Positions 50,374-57,885 of a stretch of 64,000 bases of DNA are shown in pieces. Source of the stretch: Achromobacter spanius (lineage in GTDB: Bacteria; Pseudomonadota; Gammaproteobacteria; Burkholderiales; Burkholderiaceae_B); contig NZ_CP034689.1 in assembly GCF_003994415.1 (NCBI RefSeq), forward strand, positions 4,588,001 to 4,652,000, given 5' to 3'. A program made the translations under genes and the position numbers. The notes beneath the pieces are model-generated. The model had not been told where the DNA came from. It did not search any database and was given only the letters and a program-made list of their open reading frames with translations. The first letter of the stretch is position 1. Each line of letters begins with the position of its first letter.

Positions 50374-50882
50374 TTGCGCTTTTTCACCAGCGCTTCGGTC
50401 CGTTCCGCTTGGATCAAGGCATCGAGTTTTTTTAGGTAATCGAGCTCCGCTCGCAGGTACGCGTTCTCTTCGCGCAACTGCTTCTCTGTCATGTCCTTGG
50501 CTGTTGGCTCGGGTGGATACTTGTGTGGCATGGCGGGGCTATCTCGACGTCTGGGCGCCAATGCGCCCATTCCGCCCTCATCATACCCACGACGCCATTT
50601 GCCGATGGCCCCGGAATCGCCCAAGTTGTAAACCGCCACAGCCTGCCTGTCCGACAAGCCGTCCTGCTCGATGCGCTTCAACACCTCAAATTTGAATTGC
50701 GCCGAATACCGCTTGCGCGGCCTGACTAAACCAGCCCGTCCATGCAGTTGGTAGACAGCCACCCATCGCCGCAGCAACGCATAGTCCACGCCGACCTCCC
50801 GCGCCACTTCCGCATAACTATGCTGTTCAGACAGATACCGCCGGACAGCGTCCAGCTTGAACTGCTCGTCGTACTTTGCCAT
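50358..50882 (-). CDS. IS3-family transposase, OrfA (DNA-binding)
   Basis: 174 residues from ATG 50882. Two helix-turn-helix units (Tyr-Ala-Glu-Val-Ala-Arg-Glu-Val-Gly-Val and Leu-Ser-Asp-Arg-Gln-Ala-Val) and a leucine-zipper-like C-terminus (Leu-Arg-Glu-Glu-Asn-Ala-Tyr-Leu-Arg-Ala-Glu-Leu), the IS150-subgroup layout. Confidence 0.9.
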   Translation of the reverse strand: MAKYDEQFKLDAVRRYLSEQHSYAEVAREVGVDYALLRRWVAVYQLHGRAGLVRPRKRYSAQFKFEVLKRIEQDGLSDRQAVAVYNLGDSGAIGKWRRGYDEGGMGALAPRRRDSPAMPHKYPPEPTAKDMTEKQLREENAYLRAELDYLKKLDALIQAERTEALVKKRKWSKG

Positions 50883-50942
50883 GCAAAAAACCCCCGAAGG
50901 ATGGATCAAAGTCCAACTTTCGGGGGTCAGTTCAGCGCGCGG

Positions 50943-51599
50943 TCAGGGTTTCTTTTCCAGGAAAGCCTGCAAGGCAGGCACCGTGTTCAGCACGTGCTGG
51001 CGCATCGCCGCTTCGCATCGCTCGGGGTCCCGCGTTTGCAGCGCGTCAATCAATTCCTGGTGCGATTCCCGCACGCGCAGCACGCGCCCCGGCTGGGCCG
51101 TCCACAAGCGCATATAGGGTTCAACCACGGAATGCAGCTCCGAGATCTGCCCCAGCAAGCGCGGCTGCTGACAGAAGCTGCACAGGTATTCGTGGAATTC
51201 CCGGTGGGCAGTGGTCCAGTCCAGATAATCACCAGACCCTTGATCCAGTTGCTCAAGCATGTTGCTCAGGCGGCGGACGTGTTCGGCATTCATATGCAGC
51301 ACGGCGCTGCGCATGGCCAGCCCTTCCAGCACCGAACGCATTTCAAACACTTCCAGCATTTCCTGCTGATTCAGGCCGCGCACGACCGCGCCGCGATTAG
51401 CGCGGATTTCAACCAGGCCTTCGGAAGCCAGGCGCCGCAACGCGCCGCGCACCGGCATTCGGCTGGTACCGATTTCAGCGGCGACTACATCGGGTACCAA
51501 GCGCTGGCCGGGGGCATAACGGCCCAGGCGGATCTCGCGCTGCAAATGCAGGTACGCCTCGTCTTCGGCGCTGATCGCTGTCTTTTGAAACTGCAGCAT
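50943..51599 (-). CDS. GntR (FadR/FCD) family regulator
   Basis: 218 residues from ATG 51599. Winged helix (Gly-Gln-Arg-Leu-Val-Pro-Asp-Val-Val-Ala-Ala-Glu-Ile-Gly-Thr-Ser-Arg) and an FCD effector domain with His residues (His-Arg-Glu-Phe-His-Glu-Tyr, Arg-Gln-His-Val). Divergent from the Bug/gamma-glutamyltransferase operon (215-bp gap) and likely its regulator. Confidence 0.88.
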   Translation of the reverse strand: MLQFQKTAISAEDEAYLHLQREIRLGRYAPGQRLVPDVVAAEIGTSRMPVRGALRRLASEGLVEIRANRGAVVRGLNQQEMLEVFEMRSVLEGLAMRSAVLHMNAEHVRRLSNMLEQLDQGSGDYLDWTTAHREFHEYLCSFCQQPRLLGQISELHSVVEPYMRLWTAQPGRVLRVRESHQELIDALQTRDPERCEAAMRQHVLNTVPALQAFLEKKP

Positions 51600-51814
51600 T
51601 GTCGTCCCCGGGCTTGGAAAGCCGCCATGATAGATAAACGCAAAAATAACACAAACTGGATCCAGTGATCCATGGATGCAAACACTAATAGTCCAAGCCC
51701 GCCCACTCCCGTCTAATTGCCTCCGGACGGCACCGCTACGGGCTGTTCGCGCCGGAACGGGCGACAGACCCGCCCGGCGGCATTCCATTTTTCACACGCG
51801 ATCAAGGGGAATCC

Positions 51815-52810
51815 ATGAAATTTCGTCTCATCCGGACGTTGGCCGGCCTGGCCGCCGCCGCCTTCGCGACGCAGGCCGGCGCACAAGCAGCGTCGGCCGC
51901 TGCCCCGGCCACCGATTGGCCGCAGCACCCCGTGCGCATCGTCGTGCCTTTCCAGGCCGGCTCCGCCACGGACCTGATCACGCGCCAACTGGGCGCCGCG
52001 TTGTCCAACGAACTGGGCCAACCTTTTGTTGTGGAAGCCCGCCCGGGCGCCGCGGCGGCCATTGGCAGCGCATCGGTCGCGCGCTCGGCGCCCGACGGCT
52101 ACACCTTGCTGATGGGTGGCCCCGCCGCCGTCGTCACCAACCGCTTCCTGCAAAAGCGCCTGGCCTACGACCCGGACGCGTTCGAGCTGGTGTCCCTGGT
52201 GGCCTACACCCCGAACATCCTGCTGGCCAACCCGCAACAACCGTTCAAGACCCTGCCGGAAATGGTCGCCTATGCGCGCGCCAACCCGGGCAAGCTGACC
52301 TATGCGTCGTTTGGCACGGGCACCACCTCGCACATGGCGGGTGAAATGCTGAAGTCCATCGCCGGCATCGATATCCTGCACGTGCCCTACAAGGGCGCGG
52401 GCGAAGCCATCCCCGCCCTGCTCTCGGGCCAGGTGTCCATGTACTTCGACACCATCATGACCGGGTTGCCCCAAGCCAAGAGCGGCGCGCTGCTGGCCCT
52501 GGGCATGTCGAATGCCAAGCGTTCGGCGCTGGCGCCGGACATCCCCACCATCGCGGAACAAGGCTATGCCGGCTACGACATCGCCCCCTGGTATGGCCTG
52601 GTGGCGCCCGCAGGCACGCCCGCACCCATCCTCGACAAGCTCAACCGCACCGTGAACAAGGTGCTGGCCGACCCGGCATTGCGCGGTAAGCTGGCGGAAG
52701 CCGGCGCGGAGCCGCGTGGCGGCAGCCGCGAAGAATTCGCCGCCTTCATCAAGGCCGAGATTCCGCGCACCAAGCAGTTGATCGACCAAGCCGGCATCAC
52801 GGCGCAGTAA
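51815..52810 (+). CDS. Bug-type periplasmic binding protein
   Basis: 331 residues. Signal peptide with cleavage near Thr-Gln-Ala-Gly-Ala, then Val-Arg-Ile-Val-Val-Pro-Phe-Gln-Ala-Gly-Ser-Ala-Thr-Asp. Second such receptor in the window. 24 bp upstream of the gamma-glutamyltransferase-like gene, so they probably serve the same substrate. Confidence 0.9.
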   Translation: MKFRLIRTLAGLAAAAFATQAGAQAASAAAPATDWPQHPVRIVVPFQAGSATDLITRQLGAALSNELGQPFVVEARPGAAAAIGSASVARSAPDGYTLLMGGPAAVVTNRFLQKRLAYDPDAFELVSLVAYTPNILLANPQQPFKTLPEMVAYARANPGKLTYASFGTGTTSHMAGEMLKSIAGIDILHVPYKGAGEAIPALLSGQVSMYFDTIMTGLPQAKSGALLALGMSNAKRSALAPDIPTIAEQGYAGYDIAPWYGLVAPAGTPAPILDKLNRTVNKVLADPALRGKLAEAGAEPRGGSREEFAAFIKAEIPRTKQLIDQAGITAQ

Positions 52811-52834
52811 TCCTATCTACGAGTCCCAGCATCC

Positions 52835-54430
52835 ATGTCCCCCTCCTTCGATTGGTCTTTTCCGTACGCTTCCCGAAAAATGCCGGTCCTGGCCGCCAAC
52901 GCGGTCGCGACCAGCCAACCGCTGGCCGCGCAGGCGGGGCTGCGCATGCTGCTGGCCGGTGGCAATGCCGTTGACAGCGCCATTGCCACCGCCATTGCCT
53001 TGACCGTTGTCGAGCCCGTCATGAACGGCATCGGCGGCGACATGTTCGCGCTGGTCTGGCACGACGGGCGCCTGCATGGCTTGAACTCCAGCGGCTGCGC
53101 GCCCGCCGCCTGGACGCCCGAATACTTCAATGGCCGCGACGCCATGCCCGGCACCGGCTGGGGCACGGTCACCGTGCCCGGCCAGGTGGCCGGCTGGAAA
53201 GCGCTGTCCGACCGCTTTGGCAAGCTGCCCTTCGCCAAACTGTTCGAGCCCGCCATCGCCTACGCCGAAGAAGGCTTTCCCGTGTCGCCCACCATCGCCC
53301 GGCAATGGGCGACGCAAGCGCCCAAGCTGGCGCATGAACCCGGCTTTGCCGAGGCCTTCATGCCGGAAGGCCGCACGCCGCAAGCAGGCGAATGGTGGCG
53401 CTTTCCGGCCCAGGGCAAAACGCTGCGCGACATCGCCGAAACCGGCGGCGACAGCTTCTACCTTGGTGAACTGGCGCAGAAGATCGCCGACTTTGCCAGC
53501 AAGACGGGTGGCGCGCTCAGCGCCGCCGACATGGCCGAGCACCGCCCGGAATGGGTCGCACCCATCTCGCAATCATTCCGCGACGTTGAACTGCACGAAA
53601 TCCCGCCGAACGGCCAGGGCATTTCCGCGCTGATGGCGCTGGGCATGCTTGAGCAATTCGATCTGGAAGGCATGGGCGTGGACAGCGCCGACTACTACCA
53701 CGTCAGCATCGAAGCGATGAAGCTGGCGTTCGCCGACCTGCATCATCATGTGGCCGACCCGCGCCACATGCGCACGGATGCGAAAGCGCTGCTGGACCGC
53801 GCCTATCTGGCCGAGCGCGCGCGCCTGATTTCCATGGACCGCGCCAGTGTTCCCACCGCCGGCACGCCCGCCACCGGCGGCACGGTCTACCTGACCACGG
53901 CCGACGCCAACGGCACCATGGTGTCGTTCATCCAATCCAACTACCACGGCTTCGGCTCAGGCGTCGTGGTGCCCGGCACCGGTATCAGCCTGCACAACCG
54001 CGGCCTGAACTTCGTGCTGACACCCGGACACGCCAACCAGGTAGCCCCGCGCAAGAAGCCCATGCACACGATCATTCCCGCCTTCGTCACGCGCGGCGGC
54101 CAGCCCTTGATGTCGTTCGGCGTGATGGGCGGATCCATGCAGGCGCAAGGGCATCTGCAGATGGTCACGCGCCTGGCCGCGTTCGGCCAGAACCCGCAGG
54201 CCATGAGCGACGCGCCCCGCTTCCGTGTGGAGAAGGGCCCGGTGGTGAATGTGGAATCGCACCTGCCGGACGACGTGGTGCAAACGCTGCGCGACCGTGG
54301 CCACAACGTGGCCGTGGCGCCCGCCGACAGCCTGGAATTCGGCTCGGCGCAATTGATATGCCGCCTGCCCCAGGGTGGGTACTTGGCGGCATCGGATTCA
54401 CGGCGCGACGGCCAGGCCGTGGGGTTTTAA
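52835..54430 (+). CDS. Gamma-glutamyltransferase-family protein
   Basis: 531 residues, no obvious signal peptide. GGT fold: Met-Leu-Leu-Ala-Gly-Gly-Asn-Ala-Val-Asp-Ser-Ala (about 40), Gly-Ile-Gly-Gly-Asp, and the autocleavage region Gly-Gly-Thr-Val-Tyr-Leu-Thr-Thr-Ala-Asp with candidate nucleophile Thr near 350, followed by Asn-Gly-Thr-Met-Val-Ser-Phe. The apparent lack of export suggests a cytosolic amidohydrolase of this fold rather than the periplasmic glutathione enzyme. Confidence 0.85.
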   Translation: MSPSFDWSFPYASRKMPVLAANAVATSQPLAAQAGLRMLLAGGNAVDSAIATAIALTVVEPVMNGIGGDMFALVWHDGRLHGLNSSGCAPAAWTPEYFNGRDAMPGTGWGTVTVPGQVAGWKALSDRFGKLPFAKLFEPAIAYAEEGFPVSPTIARQWATQAPKLAHEPGFAEAFMPEGRTPQAGEWWRFPAQGKTLRDIAETGGDSFYLGELAQKIADFASKTGGALSAADMAEHRPEWVAPISQSFRDVELHEIPPNGQGISALMALGMLEQFDLEGMGVDSADYYHVSIEAMKLAFADLHHHVADPRHMRTDAKALLDRAYLAERARLISMDRASVPTAGTPATGGTVYLTTADANGTMVSFIQSNYHGFGSGVVVPGTGISLHNRGLNFVLTPGHANQVAPRKKPMHTIIPAFVTRGGQPLMSFGVMGGSMQAQGHLQMVTRLAAFGQNPQAMSDAPRFRVEKGPVVNVESHLPDDVVQTLRDRGHNVAVAPADSLEFGSAQLICRLPQGGYLAASDSRRDGQAVGF

Positions 54431-54440
54431 ATCGGGGAGT

Positions 54441-55142
54441 TCAGGCCAGGCTCCAGGCGGTCTTGTCCGGCCGCTGAAGCGCCGGGAAGCCGCCTTCGCC
54501 CAATTGGCTTTGCACCGCGTCGGCGCCGTACTTGATCAAGTCGGCGTCGCGTTCGATGCCCAGTTTTCTCATGGCGCTGCGCTTCTGCGAGCTGACCGTC
54601 TGGACGCTGCGGTGCGACATCTGGGATATTTCGGTCACGGTGGCGCCTGCACAGAACAAGCGCACGATTTCGGCTTCACGCTTGGTCAGCCGGCCACGCC
54701 CCAGCACAAATGCCTGGTTGACGATCATGTCCTTGATGGTGGGCGAATAATAGGTCTTGCCCTGGTACATGGCGTGCACGGCGTTGATGATGTGGCTGGT
54801 TGAATCCGATTTGCTGAGCACGCATAGGTTTTCGTAAGCCAGCAAGGCGCGGATCAGCGTGGGGTTGTCGATCATGGTCAGCACCGCGACGCGCAGCGCG
54901 GGATACCGCCGCCGCAACAGCGCGATCAGCCCCAGGCCGTCTCCGTATTTGCCGCCGGGCATGGTGTAGTCAGACACTACGACGTCGCAGTGTTGTGTTT
55001 CCAGCCGCGCGACCAAGTCAGTGGAGTTCTCCGCGCATCCGATCACATCGATAGCCGGGTCCAGCCCTAGTTCATAGCTGACCCCAAGCGCCACGGCGGG
55101 GTGGTCGTCCGCGACGATCACGCGAATGTATCGTGATGACAT
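54441..55142 (-). CDS. NarL/FixJ-type (LuxR) response regulator
   Basis: 233 residues from ATG 55142. Receiver with acidic pocket Ala-Asp-Asp-His and phospho-acceptor Asp58 (Val-Val-Ser-Asp-Tyr-Thr-Met-Pro-Gly), Lys near 110; LuxR HTH from about 155 (Leu-Thr-Lys-Arg-Glu-Ala-Glu-Ile-Val-Arg-Leu...Val-Gln-Thr-Val-Ser-Ser-Gln). RcsB/BvgA-like size. Divergent from a lone Hpt gene, upstream of adhesin systems it may control. No sensor kinase in the window. Confidence 0.9.
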   Translation of the reverse strand: MSSRYIRVIVADDHPAVALGVSYELGLDPAIDVIGCAENSTDLVARLETQHCDVVVSDYTMPGGKYGDGLGLIALLRRRYPALRVAVLTMIDNPTLIRALLAYENLCVLSKSDSTSHIINAVHAMYQGKTYYSPTIKDMIVNQAFVLGRGRLTKREAEIVRLFCAGATVTEISQMSHRSVQTVSSQKRSAMRKLGIERDADLIKYGADAVQSQLGEGGFPALQRPDKTAWSLA

Positions 55143-55455
55143 TGTTGCATTTCCCTCTTCCACATCGGGACCCACCGGGCAACACGTTGCCTCGCATGCT
55201 GGAGATAGCGTCTGCTGCAAGCAAGTTGTTTTGTTCATCGGATGGGTTGCATCGGCGTTTCGCCATTGTGAAGCCGCTATATCGATAGACCGATATAGTG
55301 CTGCGCTAAGGTCAATAAGAGAATAGGAATAATACGAAAGTACCCCATGTGCATCTTTCCCGCGCAGGAGCCAAGCGTAACCCCACCACGCCCGGCCTGC
55401 CTTCGCGGCTATCGTCAAGAGACACATACCCGCAACAGGCCATATCAGCAAGCCC
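55143..55455. promoter_or_regulatory. Divergent regulatory region with 8-bp palindrome
   Basis: 313 bp without a gene between the response regulator and Hpt. CTATATCG (55277-55284) and CGATATAG (55291-55298) form a perfect inverted repeat with a 6-bp spacer, a plausible regulator site. Confidence 0.5.
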
Positions 55456-55827
55456 ATGACCCCCGCCCTGCGACACGAACGCCGCACACGCACCATCACC
55501 GAGTTGACCTGCGCCGATCCCGCACGCATCCGTACCTTGGCCCATGCCTTCATCAAGGCCAATGACATTGACCTGCAACGGCTGCGCCTGCTTCATGCCC
55601 GCGACGACCGTGCCGCGCTGCGCCACTTGGCACACCGCATCAAGGGCGCGGCCCAGATGACGGGCGACGCGCAACTGAGCAGGCTTTGCTCGGTGTTGAG
55701 CCACGCCTGCATGGACCCCGATAACCATGACTTGTCGCTGGACGCCGTCGTGGCGCAACTAGACCTGGCGCTGCAAGAATTCGGCAAGTCCTGCAAGCAA
55801 ATGGCCAACGACGTGGTTTCGCGCTAG
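55456..55827 (+). CDS. Stand-alone Hpt phosphotransfer protein
   Basis: 123 residues. Hpt motif His-Arg-Ile-Lys-Gly-Ala-Ala-Gln with phospho-His60, in a four-helix pattern. Carries phosphate between a hybrid sensor kinase and a response regulator. The neighbouring regulator is the obvious acceptor; the kinase is elsewhere. Confidence 0.85.
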   Translation: MTPALRHERRTRTITELTCADPARIRTLAHAFIKANDIDLQRLRLLHARDDRAALRHLAHRIKGAAQMTGDAQLSRLCSVLSHACMDPDNHDLSLDAVVAQLDLALQEFGKSCKQMANDVVSR

Positions 55828-56018
55828 CGAAGTCGGTGCCCCCTGCCATACCCAGGCGCCGCGACGATTCGGGATTCGTAGTCGTCGCATAGGACTTTCA
55901 TAGTCCTCATAGAGCTTGTCCGCTTCACGCTTCGTATAGTCATTCGATTCGCCCGTGACGGGCCAGATGCCAGTGCCTGCGCCAGTCGTGCAAGGCAACA
56001 ACACACCGGCAACATCGA

Positions 56019-57818
56019 ATGATAAGAATGAATACGCGGCAACCCGACGCACACGGCGGCTTGGCGCTTGCAGTTCCTCGTTTCTTTTTCGCACTCCGAA
56101 TTGCTCAGCGATTTTCTCGCCAAACTGTTCACTACGTTTCCGTTTGCGTGCTAGTGCTCTGCGCCCCGCCTGCTTGGGCGCAAATCCCTGACGCGGGTCG
56201 CCCTGACGCGGGCCGCCCTGACGCGGGCCGCTTCATTCGCGACCTGGAATCGACGATCCCTGCGCCGCCCCCCGCTCCAGAGGCGCCGGCGCTGAACGTT
56301 CCGGCCCAACGTGCCCCTGCGCACACCCCGGAAACCGATGTCGCCAAAAGCAGCCGGGTCTTGGTCAACGGCTTCCTGCTGGACGGCAATCACGTTTACG
56401 ACGACTCTACGCTACAGGCTCTGCTGGCCGATCTGCTTGGGTCGGAGCAAGACCTGAACGGCTTGCGCGCCGCCGCAGCCCGAATCTCCGAACACTACCA
56501 GCAGGATGGCTACCTGCTGGCGCGCGCATACCTGCCCGCCCAGGAAATACAGGGCGGCCTGGTTCGCCTCCGCATTGTGGAAGGGGCGTATGGCCAGGTG
56601 CTGCTGAACAATACATCGCGAGCTCGGGATGGCGCGCTCGCACCCGTGCTGGAACCCTTGCACCCCGGTGATGCGGTGCACGGCCGTAGCCTGGATCAGG
56701 CGCTGCTGCTGCTGAATGACTTGCCCGGCGTTATTGCCACCGGCACCCTGCGGGCGGGCGCCGAGCCCGGCACAACCGACCTTGTCGTCAACGCCGAACC
56801 CGGCCCCTGGATCGCCGGCAGCATCGACGCCGACAACTTTGGCGGCGCTTACTCCGGCGAATACCGCCTTAGCGTGGCCGCCAGCATCAACAGCCCTTTA
56901 GCCTTGGGCGACCAATTGGATGCGCGCCTGCTGTCCAGCGACCGCGAACAGCGTTATTACCAGCTGGACTACCAGCTTCCCCTTGGCCCGTGGTCCACCC
57001 GCGTCGGCATGGGTGCGTCCAACATGCGCTATGAATTGGGCCGCGAGTTTGCCGTGCTGCAAGCCCACGGCAGCGCGCAGACCTCGCACCTTTATGTACG
57101 GCAAAACCTGCTGCGCAGTCGCGACATCAATGTCCAGGCCTCGTTGCAGTACGAACACAAGCGCCTGCGGGATAGCTACGACTACTTCGACCTGACCCGC
57201 GTCCAACGTATCGGCCTATGGACCGCCGCGATCAACGCCAGCGCCCGCGACTCGCTGTGGGGCGGCGCCAGCAACAGCGTTTACCTGGGGGTTTCGCGGG
57301 GCAATCTGCGCTTTGGCGACGAAACGCAGCGGAGCGACGACAAGTTTGCCAAGCAGGCGGCCGGCGGCTTCGGCGTGGTCAACCTCAGTTTGAGCCGCTT
57401 GCAGCGCGTGGCCGGCCCCGTGCAGCTTTACGGACGGGTGCGCTCGCAATGGGCCAACAAGAACCTGGACAGCGCAGAAAAATTCAGCCTGGGCGGCCCC
57501 TATGGCGTGCGCGCCCACGCATCGGGCGCCGCCAGTGGCGACCAAGGCTGGCAAGCCACGGGCGAACTGCGTTACCTGCCGCTGCCCGGCCTGCAATTCT
57601 CGGCCTTCGTCGATACGGGGTCCGTGCAGGTGAACAAACGCGCCTGGACATCCGAACGCAATCATCAATCCTTAAGCGCATTCGGCGTGGGCATCGCGCA
57701 TGGCGGTGCCCAGCATGTGGTCAACGTCAGCGCCGCCTGGCCCTTGCGCCAAGGCAAAGAGACCGCGAAGAACGACAGACAACCCCAGTTCTGGGTGCAG
57801 GCCACCCGCTACTTCTGA
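56019..57818 (+). CDS. Two-partner secretion outer-membrane transporter (TpsB, ShlB/FhaC type)
   Basis: 599 residues; start ATG 56019 or 56028, both giving a long basic n-region before the signal peptide (Val-Leu-Val-Leu-Cys-Ala...Ala-Trp-Ala). A periplasmic Pro-rich stretch follows, with three Pro-Asp-Ala-Gly-Arg repeats, then POTRA domains (about 110-270) and a 16-strand barrel ending Ala-Thr-Arg-Tyr-Phe. Lid-region motif Gly-Gly-Pro-Tyr-Gly-Val-Arg-Ala near 490. Secretes the TpsA encoded 67 bp downstream. Confidence 0.92.
   Translation: MIRMNTRQPDAHGGLALAVPRFFFALRIAQRFSRQTVHYVSVCVLVLCAPPAWAQIPDAGRPDAGRPDAGRFIRDLESTIPAPPPAPEAPALNVPAQRAPAHTPETDVAKSSRVLVNGFLLDGNHVYDDSTLQALLADLLGSEQDLNGLRAAAARISEHYQQDGYLLARAYLPAQEIQGGLVRLRIVEGAYGQVLLNNTSRARDGALAPVLEPLHPGDAVHGRSLDQALLLLNDLPGVIATGTLRAGAEPGTTDLVVNAEPGPWIAGSIDADNFGGAYSGEYRLSVAASINSPLALGDQLDARLLSSDREQRYYQLDYQLPLGPWSTRVGMGASNMRYELGREFAVLQAHGSAQTSHLYVRQNLLRSRDINVQASLQYEHKRLRDSYDYFDLTRVQRIGLWTAAINASARDSLWGGASNSVYLGVSRGNLRFGDETQRSDDKFAKQAAGGFGVVNLSLSRLQRVAGPVQLYGRVRSQWANKNLDSAEKFSLGGPYGVRAHASGAASGDQGWQATGELRYLPLPGLQFSAFVDTGSVQVNKRAWTSERNHQSLSAFGVGIAHGGAQHVVNVSAAWPLRQGKETAKNDRQPQFWVQATRYF
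56186..56230 (+). repeat. Three 15-bp tandem repeats in tpsB
   Basis: CCCTGACGCGGGYCG three times, encoding Pro-Asp-Ala-Gly-Arg units in the segment before POTRA1. In-frame slippage could change linker length. Confidence 0.8.
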
Positions 57819-57885
57819 GTCCTACCCACCCGCTGCACCCCCGCCCGGCAGGCGCACGGGCGCGGCACTTTCCCAGGAGGGAAAC

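Larger units (their letters stand above)
49504..50934 (-). mobile_element. IS3-family insertion sequence
   Basis: 1431 bp with terminal inverted repeats of 24 bp: TGAACTGACCCCC...AGTTGGAC at 49504-49527 and its near-perfect inverse at 50911-50934 (two mismatches). A 3-bp target duplication GCG is at 49501-49503 and 50935-50937. Two overlapping ORFs in the IS150-like arrangement. Inserted six bases beyond the GntR gene's stop, so no gene is broken. Confidence 0.92.

Noticed and set aside
55890..55906. AGGACT-TTCAT-AGTCCT hairpin after the Hpt gene
   Set aside because: Short stem without a U-tract; too weak to call a terminator or RNA gene.
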